Below, one piece after another: positions 1 to 7,044 of a stretch of 7,764 bases of DNA. The notes beneath the pieces are model-generated. The model was not told the origin of the DNA. It searched no databases and saw only the letters and a program-made list of their open reading frames with translations. Both the position numbers and the translations under genes were made by a program. Within the stretch, counting starts at the first letter, position 1. Every line of letters begins with the position of its first letter. The stretch lies in contig CAJUPI010000095.1 of assembly GCA_910588125.1 (NCBI GenBank), positions 1 through 7,764 of the forward strand. Direction: 5' to 3'. Source of the stretch: an uncultured Lachnospiraceae bacterium. Its GTDB lineage: Bacteria; Bacillota; Clostridia; Lachnospirales; Lachnospiraceae.

Positions 1-133
1 TCACCCGTCATTTCTCTATCCTGTGTTCGGACGGTTCACGTACACACAGTCTGCTTTTAACGGACAAAGTCCGTCAATATCAGACAGAATGTTCGTGAAC
101 AGCCGGACACTGGATAAGAAAAATGACGGGTGA
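1..133. repeat. 133-bp near-perfect palindromic (MITE-like) element
   Basis: The whole stretch folds back on itself about a centre near base 67. Paired blocks from outside in are 1-13 with 121-133 (perfect), 17-21 with 112-116, 23-30 with 103-110 (one G-T pair), 34-40 with 94-100, 49-53 with 81-85, and 60-65 with 69-74 around an AAA loop. No ORF fits it. Such a long imperfect hairpin with conserved ends is typical of miniature inverted-repeat elements, or of a large palindromic repeat used as a 3' end. The left edge of the window may cut it: the flank at 134-153 (TATTTTGCAACACCCTCC) would be expected, inverted, just left of base 1 if the element is bigger. The structure is directly visible; mobility is inferred. 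Confidence 0.75.
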
Positions 134-150
134 CTTATTTTGCAACACCC
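116..150 (-). terminator. Possible intrinsic terminator of the PTS permease gene
   Basis: Read on the minus strand downstream of the permease stop, GGGTG (146-150) can pair with CACCC (128-132) around a 13-nt loop, and the sequence then runs GTCATTTTTCTT. The stem is only 5 bp. It competes with the larger palindrome, because 128-133 also pairs with 1-6. Transcription probably ends somewhere in this structure, but the exact form is uncertain. Confidence 0.4.
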
Positions 151-186
151 TCCTTCCTTTTTTATCATTTACCATTCCCTTATATC

Positions 187-1653
187 TTATTTACAAAGCT
201 TTTTAAATTCATCTGCCACAAACTGTACCTTTGTACCGATTATCACCTGCACACTTGTTTTTCCCGGTCGAATCACGCCAGCCACTCCAGCCGACTTGAT
301 TTTCTTTTCATCCACCTTTGTATAATCTACAACCTCCAGGCGCAACCGAGTAATACAGTTATCAATCGAGGCCAAATTTCCTTTTCCTCCGACACCTTCC
401 AGAATGATTGCTGCTATCTCTGTAAAATTGTCATTAGCAAGCACTACCTTCAATTCGTCTTCATCGTCATCTTCACGTCCAGGAGTCTTCAAATTCCATG
501 TTGTAATAGCAAAACGGAACACCAGATAAAATACAATAAAAGCTGCTGCTCCCAATGGTAAAATCAGCCATGTCTTTTGTGCTGCCGGAAGAGTTGAGGA
601 AAACAGCAAATCCGTACCTCCTGCCGAAAATGAAAATCCTGCACGGAAGCCAAGTAGTACCGTAATTGTAGTAAAAATGCCATACAACAATGCATAAATC
701 ACATATAAAACCGGGGCCAGGAACATAAATCCGAATTCAAACGGTTCTGTAACACCGCAAATAAAAGCACATATTGCCGCTGAAGCAACGAGGCCAACAG
801 CTACATTTCTTTTTTCCGGTTTTGCACAGTGAACCATTGCCAATGCTGCTCCTGGAATACCAAACATCATACATGGGAAAAATCCTGACATATACATTCC
901 CAACGACCAACTTACATCCGCTGATGTTTCGCCTGCCCAGAAATGGCTCAAATCACCCAAACCAATCGTATCAAACCAGAAAACATTATTCAACGCATGG
1001 TGCAAACCGGTAGGAATCAACAAACGATTTAAAAATGCATAAATACCGGCACCAACTGCATCCATTCCAATAATAGCATTACCAATTGCAATCAAAATAC
1101 CAAACACAACTGGCCATACGATTAACAAAACTGCAGATACCAAAATAGAAACAACTCCTGCTACAATCGCTACGCAACGCTTGCCACTGAAAAATGACAT
1201 CCAATCTGGCAGCTTTGTGCCTTTAAAACGATTGTAACACATAGATCCGATCACACCAGATAAAATTCCGATAAAAGGATTTGCAATCTTATTAAATGCT
1301 AAAACTTTATCTTGATTCTCAGCGATTGATGGGAATAATGTAGTAACAGCTCCTGTAGAAAGCAATGTAGTAATCATCAACCAGGAAGCTAAGGCCGCTA
1401 GGCCTCCCGTTCCATCATTATCCTCTGACATTCCGACACCAACACCTATTACAAACAACAGCGCCATATTATCTATCAACGCCGCGCCTGCCTTCACCAG
1501 GAACAATCCCAGCTTTGGAAGAAAACCCACGATATCGCCGCCCTGCATAGAAGCCGGACAGAATAAATAACCAAATCCCATCAAAATACCGCAAATGGGG
1601 AGACAAGCCACAGGAAGCATCAAAGCTTTCCCAAGTTTCTGAAGATACTTCAT
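187..1653 (-). CDS. PTS system EIIC-EIIB permease, N-acetylglucosamine/glucose family (NagE/NagP-like)
   Basis: Membrane sugar permease of the phosphotransferase system, importing and phosphorylating a hexose; 488 residues from the chosen ATG. GGAGG lies 6 nt upstream of this ATG. The in-frame ATG at 1671 is rejected because the ribosome site would then lie inside the gene. EIIC fills residues 1 to about 385 with many hydrophobic segments. It carries LIPTGLHHALN (near 213-222), GVTEPFEF (300-307) and GFSFSAGG (339-346). NLKTPGRED and an acidic linker lead to EIIB (about 405-488), with the phosphorylatable Cys433 in NCITRLRLEV. The GLHHALN and GFSFSAG forms resemble NagE more than PtsG, so N-acetylglucosamine is the best substrate guess; glucose or a related sugar is possible. 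There is no EIIA domain, unlike full-length E. coli NagE, so a separate EIIA must serve it. No nagA or nagB lies nearby. Confidence 0.9.
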   Translation of the reverse strand: MKYLQKLGKALMLPVACLPICGILMGFGYLFCPASMQGGDIVGFLPKLGLFLVKAGAALIDNMALLFVIGVGVGMSEDNDGTGGLAALASWLMITTLLSTGAVTTLFPSIAENQDKVLAFNKIANPFIGILSGVIGSMCYNRFKGTKLPDWMSFFSGKRCVAIVAGVVSILVSAVLLIVWPVVFGILIAIGNAIIGMDAVGAGIYAFLNRLLIPTGLHHALNNVFWFDTIGLGDLSHFWAGETSADVSWSLGMYMSGFFPCMMFGIPGAALAMVHCAKPEKRNVAVGLVASAAICAFICGVTEPFEFGFMFLAPVLYVIYALLYGIFTTITVLLGFRAGFSFSAGGTDLLFSSTLPAAQKTWLILPLGAAAFIVFYLVFRFAITTWNLKTPGREDDDEDELKVVLANDNFTEIAAIILEGVGGKGNLASIDNCITRLRLEVVDYTKVDEKKIKSAGVAGVIRPGKTSVQVIIGTKVQFVADEFKKLCK

Positions 1654-1803
1654 AAATATCCTCCTCTCCATAATTTAAATTAGTGAATTACTATAAATAC
1701 CTGCACTTTAATTGCAGATCTTTACCATATTTTTTAGATTTCTTTATGAAAAATTTCTATAGCACTTTTATATTTTGTATAATTTAACTATATTTATCTG
1801 TGT
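1654..1803 (-). promoter_or_regulatory. Long 5' leader of the PTS permease mRNA
   Basis: From the predicted start near 1803 to the ATG at 1653 the leader is about 150 nt, longer than ribosome binding needs. It includes a small hairpin CTGCA-N7-TGCAG, a degenerate palindrome TAGTGAATTACTA (1681-1693), the 12-bp palindrome TAATTTAAATTA (1671-1682) and, across the start site, AACTA...TAGTT arms (1786-1790, 1805-1809) that could be an operator. I see no terminator with a T-run and no clear cre box or LicT-type antiterminator. The regulatory role is an inference from length and these weak symmetries. Confidence 0.35.
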
Positions 1804-1809
1804 TTAGTT

Positions 1810-1838
1810 ATTATATCAGTTATATTTCATAATGTCAA
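1810..1838 (-). promoter_or_regulatory. Sigma-A promoter of the PTS permease gene
   Basis: Minus strand: TTGACA (1833-1838), a 17-bp spacer, then TATAAT (1810-1815). Both boxes match the consensus at all six positions with ideal spacing, predicting a start near 1803. A promoter this strong usually needs a repressor or catabolite control to be regulated. Confidence 0.85.
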
Positions 1839-2080
1839 TCTCTTTATTTATATATATTTTATATAAATTTTATGTTATTTATATTTTCTTACTTTATTTA
1901 GTTATATTTACTAATTTATTCACTTATCACATATTCTTTTATTATATTTTATTTTTAATTCTCGCAATCCACAACCAATTTCTTAAAGTATTCAATCATA
2001 GTTATCTGATATGATTTGTTTTTCAGTGCTTTCATACTTTAAATTTAAAAAAATATATAAAACCGCTTTTTTATTTTATA
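1839..2080. other. AT-rich intergenic DNA, no gene seen
   Basis: Most of the 495-bp gap between the divergent PTS and marR genes is low-complexity A/T sequence. A 60-codon frame starting at 1832 is only a by-product of this composition: its product is nearly all Phe, Ile, Leu and Tyr, it has no ribosome binding site, and its start overlaps the PTS promoter. I see no hairpin or repeat of note here. Confidence 0.6.
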
Positions 2081-2109
2081 TTGACAAATCATTTAACCAG
2101 TAGTAATAT
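2081..2109 (+). promoter_or_regulatory. Promoter of the marR-MATE operon
   Basis: TTGACA (2081-2086, perfect -35) is followed by a 17-bp spacer and TAATAT (2104-2109, 4 of 6 for the -10). Transcription should start near 2116, about 33 nt before the marR ATG. Confidence 0.7.
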
Positions 2110-2112
2110 GTT

Positions 2113-2120
2113 AGCATGCT
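2113..2120. promoter_or_regulatory. Candidate MarR operator at the transcription start
   Basis: AGCATGCT is a perfect 8-bp palindrome lying across the predicted start site. A looser TTAAC...GTTAG pair (2093-2097 and 2110-2114) frames the -10 box. MarR proteins often repress their own operon by binding palindromes over the promoter or start, so this is the best autoregulation candidate. Binding is inferred only from position and symmetry. Confidence 0.4.
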
Positions 2121-2148
2121 TGCTTTTTTTAAGAAAGGTTTTTAAATC

Positions 2149-2577
2149 ATGTCCATTGATCATATTGGCTTTCAGATCCGTACTTTATCCAATCTAATCA
2201 GCCGTAAAATCAACCAAATGGTTTCCGAAGAGGAAGAAACTCTGACTGCTCATCAAAGCTGGGTTCTGGATTATCTTACCTTGCACAGGGATCAAGAGAT
2301 CATGCAAAAAGACATTGAAAAAAAATTTTCTATTCGCCGCTCTACTGCCAGTCACATGCTGCAGCTAATGGAAAAAAATGGCTATATTCTACGTATATCA
2401 GTGCCTGATGACGCTCGAATGAAGAAACTGATTATCACGGAAAAAGGAATCGAAGCACAAAATCGCATGAAAGACCGCCTCTGCCGGTTTGAGGAAATCT
2501 TTCAATCCAATATATCTCAAAAGGACCTTCAATATTTAAAACAGTTGCTTAAACAATTAGAAAAAAATATTCAATAA
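2149..2577 (+). CDS. MarR-family winged-helix transcriptional regulator
   Basis: Small cytoplasmic DNA-binding protein of 142 residues, the usual length for MarR. The N-terminal helix (about 1-45) and C-terminal helices (about 100-142) should form the dimer interface. The winged helix-turn-helix lies at about 51-98: helices around DIEKKFSIRRSTASHMLQLM (55-74), then the beta wing with VPDDARMKKLIITEKG (85-100), whose Asp and Arg are typical of the family. AAGAAAGG lies 10 nt before the ATG, an ordinary but not strong site. The MATE pump gene follows on the same strand, so the protein most likely represses its own operon and is released by a toxic ligand, as MepR does for MepA in Staphylococcus aureus. 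The single Cys112 does not suggest a thiol sensor. The ligand cannot be predicted. Confidence 0.9.
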   Translation: MSIDHIGFQIRTLSNLISRKINQMVSEEEETLTAHQSWVLDYLTLHRDQEIMQKDIEKKFSIRRSTASHMLQLMEKNGYILRISVPDDARMKKLIITEKGIEAQNRMKDRLCRFEEIFQSNISQKDLQYLKQLLKQLEKNIQ

Positions 2578-2593
2578 AAGGAGCAATTCTCAC

Positions 2594-2631
2594 ATGCCAA
2601 CATCATCAATCTGTTGGTATTTCTTTTCTTT
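2594..2631 (+). promoter_or_regulatory. Attenuator-like hairpin between marR and the MATE gene
   Basis: ATGCCAACA (2594-2602) pairs with TGTTGGTAT (2612-2620), a 9-bp stem with one G-U pair and a 9-nt loop, followed by TTTCTTTTCTTT. This resembles an intrinsic terminator, though C residues interrupt the T-run. The first stem bases are an ATG preceded by its own AAAGGAG (2577-2583) and read in frame into the pump gene. The hairpin could tune pump expression by partial termination or by masking that start. The structure is seen; the role is inferred. Confidence 0.45.
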
Positions 2632-2668
2632 AAATTGTAAGTATACTAACATAAAGGAGGTAAAACTT

Positions 2669-4024
2669 ATGAACACGAACAAATACTTATTTGAAGAAGC
2701 ACCTATTCCAAAAGCTGTAGCTACTATGGCAATTCCCACCATGATTTCTATGTTGGTAGTAGTCATTTACAATATGGCGGATACTTTTTTCATTGGTCAA
2801 ACCGGTGATCCTATGCAGGTAGCTGCTGTGTCTTTGGCTACTCCTGTTTTTATGGTATTCATGGCACTGGGGAATCTTTTCGGAATTGGCGGCAGTTCTG
2901 CCATTTCCCGGGCTTTAGGTGAAAAAAATGCAGAACGAGCAAAACAAATCTCATCCTTTTGTTGTTATGGCTCTCTGGGACTTGGCATCATAATGGCTGC
3001 TCTATTTATTTTGGGAATGGATATCATATTAAAAATGATCGGAGCCAGTGAAAATACGATTGGTTATGCCCGAGAATATTTAAGTTATATTTCATTTGGC
3101 GGTCCTTTTATTATGTTTGGCACTGCATTTGGTAATATTCTTCGAGGTGAAGGCGCATCTAAAGAATCTATGATCGGTAATTTGATTGGTACATTTACCA
3201 ATATCATTTTAGATCCAATTATGATTCTCGTTTTTGGTTGGGGAGTTGCCGGCGCCGCTATTGCAACTGTAATCGGCAATATAGCTGCCAGTGCTTTCTA
3301 CACCGCATATTTTCTTATGAGAAAGTCCTGCCTATCTATTCATCCAAAGGACTTCCATATGGGTAATCAAATTGCTTTCAGCGTTACTGCAATCGGCATT
3401 CCTGCCTCTCTCAACAATATTTTGATGAGTTGTGCCAACATCATCCTGAACCTAGCCTTGACGGGCTATGGCGATACCCCGGTAGCTGCCATGGGAGTCG
3501 CTATGAAATCCAATATGCTGGTAGTATTACTTCAAATTGGCCTCTGCGCTGGAATTCAGCCCTTAATCGGATATAACTATGGTGCAAAAAATAAAAAACG
3601 ATTGATGAAAGTTTTTCAATTTACCGGAATTTGCGCTGTAATAATGGGAACTGTCTTAACCACTTTGATGGTCATTGCCAGACAATTTCTTATCCAGGCA
3701 TTTATTAATGATCCGGAAGTTATTTCCTATGGAATCCAAATGGTTATAGCATTGCAAATGTCCGGTCCGTTAATTGGCATCTTATTTCTATGTATCAATA
3801 CTATTCAAGGCATGGGTAAAGCATTTCCTTCTCTGATATTAACTATTTGCCGTCAGGGATTGATTTTTATTCCATCCGTATTTATTTTAAATAAGCTTTT
3901 TGGCTTGGATGGCATTATTTACGCACAACCCTTTGCTGATTATATATCTATCATTCTGTCTATATTTTTATGTATTAGTTTATTCAAAAAGATTGAATAT
4001 CAGAAAACCTCTACAGATTCTTAA
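2669..4024 (+). CDS. MATE-family multidrug efflux transporter (DinF/MepA-like)
   Basis: Integral membrane exporter of 451 residues, the normal MATE length, predicted to have twelve membrane helices in two homologous halves and to expel cationic drugs or metabolites in exchange for Na+ or H+. Helix 1 has the family pattern VVIYNMADTFFIG with Asp38 at the conserved acidic position. GIGGSSAISRALGEKNAERA (about 72-91), the FGNILRGEGASK loop, and IGYNYGAKNKKR in the second half are typical. The ATG at 2669 is chosen for the strong AAAGGAGG 8 nt upstream. An in-frame ATG at 2594, also with a Shine-Dalgarno sequence, would add 25 residues that do not resemble a MATE N-terminus. The gene is 91 nt after marR and surely co-transcribed, although a hairpin lies between. 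A hairpin follows 7 nt after the stop. The substrate is unknown. Confidence 0.92.
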   Translation: MNTNKYLFEEAPIPKAVATMAIPTMISMLVVVIYNMADTFFIGQTGDPMQVAAVSLATPVFMVFMALGNLFGIGGSSAISRALGEKNAERAKQISSFCCYGSLGLGIIMAALFILGMDIILKMIGASENTIGYAREYLSYISFGGPFIMFGTAFGNILRGEGASKESMIGNLIGTFTNIILDPIMILVFGWGVAGAAIATVIGNIAASAFYTAYFLMRKSCLSIHPKDFHMGNQIAFSVTAIGIPASLNNILMSCANIILNLALTGYGDTPVAAMGVAMKSNMLVVLLQIGLCAGIQPLIGYNYGAKNKKRLMKVFQFTGICAVIMGTVLTTLMVIARQFLIQAFINDPEVISYGIQMVIALQMSGPLIGILFLCINTIQGMGKAFPSLILTICRQGLIFIPSVFILNKLFGLDGIIYAQPFADYISIILSIFLCISLFKKIEYQKTSTDS

Positions 4025-4031
4025 ATTATAA

Positions 4032-4075
4032 GAGGACGTTGCAAAATAAATCATCCACTATTTTGCGACGTCCTC
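4032..4075. terminator. 17-bp hairpin between convergent MATE and adhE genes, bidirectional 3' end
   Basis: GAGGACGTTGCAAAATA (4032-4048) pairs with TATTTTGCGACGTCCTC (4059-4075). All 17 positions pair, one as G-U, around a 10-nt loop. It sits 7 nt after the MATE stop and 33 nt beyond the adhE stop, ideal for ending both transcripts. Neither side has a strong T-run, so it may act as a stabilising 3' stem or a weak terminator. Its left arm and loop match the sequence at 128-152 (minus strand) at 21 of 25 bases, so it is probably a member of a dispersed repeat family. Confidence 0.75.
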
Positions 4076-4108
4076 AAACAAAATTATATAGTTTAATAGA
4101 TATTCTTT

Positions 4109-6718
4109 TTATTTCCCATAATAAGCCCGCAAATACATCTCCTTAATCTCGCTCATCAGCGGATATCTCGGATTGGCACCTGTACACTGATCATCAAAAG
4201 CCTGCTCTACCATATCATCCAGAGTATCCAGGAAATATTTCTCATCCACGCCATATTCTGCAATCGTCTTTTTCACACCTACAGCCGCCTTCAACTCTTC
4301 AATCTTTTCGATCAGCTTCTTTACAGCCTCCTCATCACTGGCAGCCTGAATTCCGACAAACCGGGCACACTCAGCATATCTGGCAAGAGTATGGGGATAT
4401 TGATATTGCGAGAATGTTCCCATCTTCCGCGGACACTCTTCTGCATTAAACTCCACAACCAAAGAAATCAGTAAGGCATTAGCAATACCATGAGGTAAGT
4501 GATGGAAAGCACCCAGCTTATGAGCCATAGAATGACATACACCCAAAAACGCATTGGCAAAAGCCATACCAGCCAGACAAGAAGCATCTGCCATTTTCGA
4601 ACGAGCTTCTACATTAGATCCATCATTATAACAAGTAGGCAGATATTCAAATACATTCTTCATAGCTTTTAATGCCAGACCATCTGTATAATCCGTAGCC
4701 ATTACGGAAGCATATGCCTCCAATGCATGTGTCAGCACATCCACGCCAGAAGCACTGGTCAAACCCTTCGGCTGGCTCATCATATTATCAGTATCCACAA
4801 TTGCCATATTAGGCAATAACTGATAATCTGCCAAAGGATATTTTACCCCTGTCTCCTGATCGGTAATGACTGCAAACGGAGTTACCTCAGAACCAGTACC
4901 GGAAGAAGTAGGAATCGCTACAAAATAAGCTTTTTCACCCATCTTCGGGAATGTATATACACGTTTCCGAATATCGATAAACCGCATAGCCATATCCTGG
5001 AAATCCACTTCCGGATGCTCATACATTACCCACATAATTTTACCTGCATCCATAGCAGAACCACCGCCCAAAGCGATAATCACATCTGGCTGGAATGCTG
5101 TCATAGCTTTAGCACCTTCCTGGGCATTAGCTAAAGTCGGATCCGGTTGCACATTAGAGAAACATTGATAAACAATGCCCAATTCATCCAATTTATCAGT
5201 AATCGGTTTTGTATATCCGTTCATATACAAGAAAGAGTCTGTCACAATAAACGCTCTCTTCTTACCCAATACTTCTTTCAATTCATTCAATGCTACCGGC
5301 ATACAGCCTTTCTTAAAGTATACTTTCTCAGGCGCACGGAACCACAACATATTTTCTCTCCTCTCCGCCACAGTCTTGATATTCAGTAAATGCTTTACTC
5401 CAACATTCTCGGAAACCGAGTTGCCGCCCCACGAACCGCAGCCAAGAGTCAAAGATGGAGCTAACTTGAAATTGTAAAGATCACCGATACCACCATGAGA
5501 AGAAGGAGTATTAGTCAAAATACGACATGTTTTCATGGCCTCTGCATGCTTTAAGATCTTTTCATGTTCATTTACATTAATATAAAGAGAAGCTGTATGT
5601 CCATAACCGCCATCAGCCACCAATCTCTCAGCCTTGGCAAGCGCCTCATCAAATGTTTCGGCCTTATACATAGCCAATACCGGAGATAACTTCTCGTGAG
5701 CAAATTCCTCACGAATATCAACAGACTCCACTTCACCAATGATAATCTTCGTATCTACTGGTACATCCACACCAGCCAGCTTTGCAATGGCATGGGCAGT
5801 CTGACCTACAATCTTGGCATTTAAAGAACCATTGATTAAGATAGTCTTTCTTACCTTTTCAATTTCATCTGGTTTTAAGAAATAACATCCCCGGTACTCA
5901 AATTCCTTTTTTACTTCATCATAAATAGAAGAAAGAACCGTTACTGATTGCTCTGAAGCACAAATCATACCATTATCAAAGGTTTTAGAATGAATGATTG
6001 AACTGACAGCCATCTTAATATCTGCCGTATCATCAATAATAACAGGAGTATTACCAGCTCCAACACCCAATGCTGGTTTACCAGAAGAATAAGCAGCACG
6101 TACCATTCCCGGACCACCAGTGGCCAAAATAATATCTGCTTCCTTCATAACTAAATTAGTCATATTCAGAGACGGCACATCAATCCATCCAATAATTTCC
6201 TCTGGTGCACCGGCCTTTACCGCAGCTTCCAGAATTACTTTAGCAGCTTCGATGGTACATCCCTTTGCCCTGGGATGTGGGGAAATGATAATGGCATTCC
6301 GGGTTTTTAAGCAAAGAAGACATTTAAAAATTGCTGTCGATGTAGGATTCGTAGTTGGAATAACCGCTGCAACCAGACCAATCGGTTCTGCCAGCTTTTT
6401 GATACCAAATGCCTTATCTTCTTCCACCACGCCACATGTTTTGGTATCTTTGTAGGCATTATAAATATATTCTGCTGCGTAGTTATTTTTAATAACTTTA
6501 TCTTCCACTACTCCCATGCCAGTTTCTTTTACTGCCATCTTTGCTAATGGAATCCGTAATTTATTCGCAGCAGATGCTGCTTCGTAAAAAATTTTATCTA
6601 CCTGTTCCTGGGTAAACGTTGCAAATACTCTCTGTGCTTCTCGCATAACTTTCATTTTTGCCTCTAATGCTTCCACACTGTCAACAATTGTTGGAACATT
6701 TTGTTCTTTTTTTGCCAT
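4109..6718 (-). CDS. adhE: Bifunctional acetaldehyde-CoA/alcohol dehydrogenase
   Basis: Converts acetyl-CoA to acetaldehyde and then ethanol, oxidising two NADH; a cytoplasmic enzyme that assembles into filaments (spirosomes) in studied species. At 869 residues it is full length. The N-terminal aldehyde dehydrogenase domain (about 1-440) has GVGAGNTP and the catalytic Cys253 in FDNGMICASEQS. After a linker, the C-terminal iron alcohol dehydrogenase domain (about 450-869) has the NAD motif GGGSAMDAGK (551-560). Its iron ligands are Asp660 and His664 (GVDVLTHALE), His729 (VCHSMAH) and His743 (LPHG). No key residue is missing. The ATG at 6718 is chosen because GGAGG lies 8 nt upstream; the GTG at 6733 would place that site inside the gene. 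The gene is monocistronic, converges on the MATE gene, and probably answers to the NADH/NAD+ ratio through Rex-like sites at its promoter. Confidence 0.97.
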   Translation of the reverse strand: MAKKEQNVPTIVDSVEALEAKMKVMREAQRVFATFTQEQVDKIFYEAASAANKLRIPLAKMAVKETGMGVVEDKVIKNNYAAEYIYNAYKDTKTCGVVEEDKAFGIKKLAEPIGLVAAVIPTTNPTSTAIFKCLLCLKTRNAIIISPHPRAKGCTIEAAKVILEAAVKAGAPEEIIGWIDVPSLNMTNLVMKEADIILATGGPGMVRAAYSSGKPALGVGAGNTPVIIDDTADIKMAVSSIIHSKTFDNGMICASEQSVTVLSSIYDEVKKEFEYRGCYFLKPDEIEKVRKTILINGSLNAKIVGQTAHAIAKLAGVDVPVDTKIIIGEVESVDIREEFAHEKLSPVLAMYKAETFDEALAKAERLVADGGYGHTASLYINVNEHEKILKHAEAMKTCRILTNTPSSHGGIGDLYNFKLAPSLTLGCGSWGGNSVSENVGVKHLLNIKTVAERRENMLWFRAPEKVYFKKGCMPVALNELKEVLGKKRAFIVTDSFLYMNGYTKPITDKLDELGIVYQCFSNVQPDPTLANAQEGAKAMTAFQPDVIIALGGGSAMDAGKIMWVMYEHPEVDFQDMAMRFIDIRKRVYTFPKMGEKAYFVAIPTSSGTGSEVTPFAVITDQETGVKYPLADYQLLPNMAIVDTDNMMSQPKGLTSASGVDVLTHALEAYASVMATDYTDGLALKAMKNVFEYLPTCYNDGSNVEARSKMADASCLAGMAFANAFLGVCHSMAHKLGAFHHLPHGIANALLISLVVEFNAEECPRKMGTFSQYQYPHTLARYAECARFVGIQAASDEEAVKKLIEKIEELKAAVGVKKTIAEYGVDEKYFLDTLDDMVEQAFDDQCTGANPRYPLMSEIKEMYLRAYYGK

Positions 6719-6750
6719 TGTTTTTTCCTCCACATTTTTTAGACATCATG

Positions 6751-6774
6751 ATATCGATATTTTATCGATATTTT
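6751..6774. repeat. Tandem 11-bp / inverted repeat in the adhE leader
   Basis: ATCGATATTTT occurs twice head to tail (6753-6763 and 6764-6774), a period of about one helical turn. The same bases form a perfect inverted repeat, ATATCGATA (6751-6759) and TATCGATAT (6763-6771) with a 3-bp spacer. It lies in the adhE leader between promoter and ribosome site. It could be an operator read on one DNA face or a small mRNA hairpin. Confidence 0.6.
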
Positions 6775-6782
6775 TTTAACAA
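6765..6782 (-). promoter_or_regulatory. Second Rex-like site in the adhE leader
   Basis: On the minus strand the site starts with a perfect half TTGTTAA, then four A, then ATATCGA, which fits the other half at 4 of 7. In total 11 of 14 informative positions match the Rex palindrome. Its centre is 44 bp from that of the promoter site, about four helical turns. It overlaps the ATCGATATTTT repeats, so the match may partly be due to A/T content. Confidence 0.35.
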
Positions 6783-6797
6783 TCTTATCTTATTTGA

Positions 6798-6826
6798 ATT
6801 ATACTTTCTCGTTAAATAATTGTCAA
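6798..6826 (-). promoter_or_regulatory. Sigma-A promoter of adhE
   Basis: Minus strand: TTGACA (6821-6826), 17-bp spacer, TATAAT (6798-6803). It is a perfect consensus promoter predicting a start near 6791 and a leader of about 73 nt. The strength fits the high expression usual for adhE in fermenters. Confidence 0.88.
6809..6826 (-). promoter_or_regulatory. Candidate Rex operator overlapping the adhE promoter
   Basis: The minus strand reads TTGACAATTATTTAACGA, an imperfect palindrome matching the known Rex pattern (TTGTTAA, four free bases, TTAACAA) at 11 of 14 positions. It covers the -35 box and most of the spacer, so bound Rex would block RNA polymerase. Rex represses adhE genes in several Clostridia when NADH is low, which suits this enzyme. 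Three of the 11 matches coincide with bases also required by the -35 box, which weakens the case somewhat. Confidence 0.5.
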
Positions 6827-6949
6827 TATATAAAAATAATTTATATACACGAATTTTCCCTTTATTTTATGTGCTATTTTCTACAATATAACTAATACCC
6901 GTTATTATCTTGGCATATTTCCAATTATACCTACTTTTTTTCATCAACT

Positions 6950-7019
6950 TAAATAAAAAACAACAAAAAAGAATTTCAGATACTTTTGAACAAATAACAT
7001 CAAAAGAAACTGAAATTCT
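6950..7019 (-). terminator. Intrinsic terminator of the XRE regulator gene
   Basis: On the minus strand AGAATTTCAG pairs with CTGAAATTCT (10 bp; 7010-7019 and 6970-6979). A 3-nt internal loop and a further 7-bp stem CTTTTGA/TCAAAAG (7000-7006, 6983-6989) follow, with a 10-nt apical loop. Downstream is TTTTTTGTTGTTTTTTATTT. It begins about 25 nt after the XRE stop. Strong stem plus T-run make this the clearest terminator in the window. It also shields the adhE promoter from read-through. Confidence 0.9.
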
Positions 7020-7044
7020 GCTTAATCCACATTTTATAAAGTAT

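Noticed and set aside
130..561. 143-codon plus-strand frame over the end of the PTS gene
   Set aside because: Antisense shadow of the EIIB coding sequence; no ribosome site and no recognisable domain.
1654..1803. NagR/GntR dre site, cre box or LicT-type antiterminator in the PTS leader
   Set aside because: I looked for these because of the predicted substrate, but no stretch matches the known patterns well enough and there is no leader terminator.
1832..2014. 60-codon plus-strand frame rich in Phe, Ile and Tyr
   Set aside because: Low-complexity product of AT-rich DNA, no Shine-Dalgarno sequence, and its start overlaps the PTS promoter.
5147..5477. Two plus-strand frames inside adhE
   Set aside because: Antisense shadows of a fully conserved AdhE coding region, without ribosome sites.
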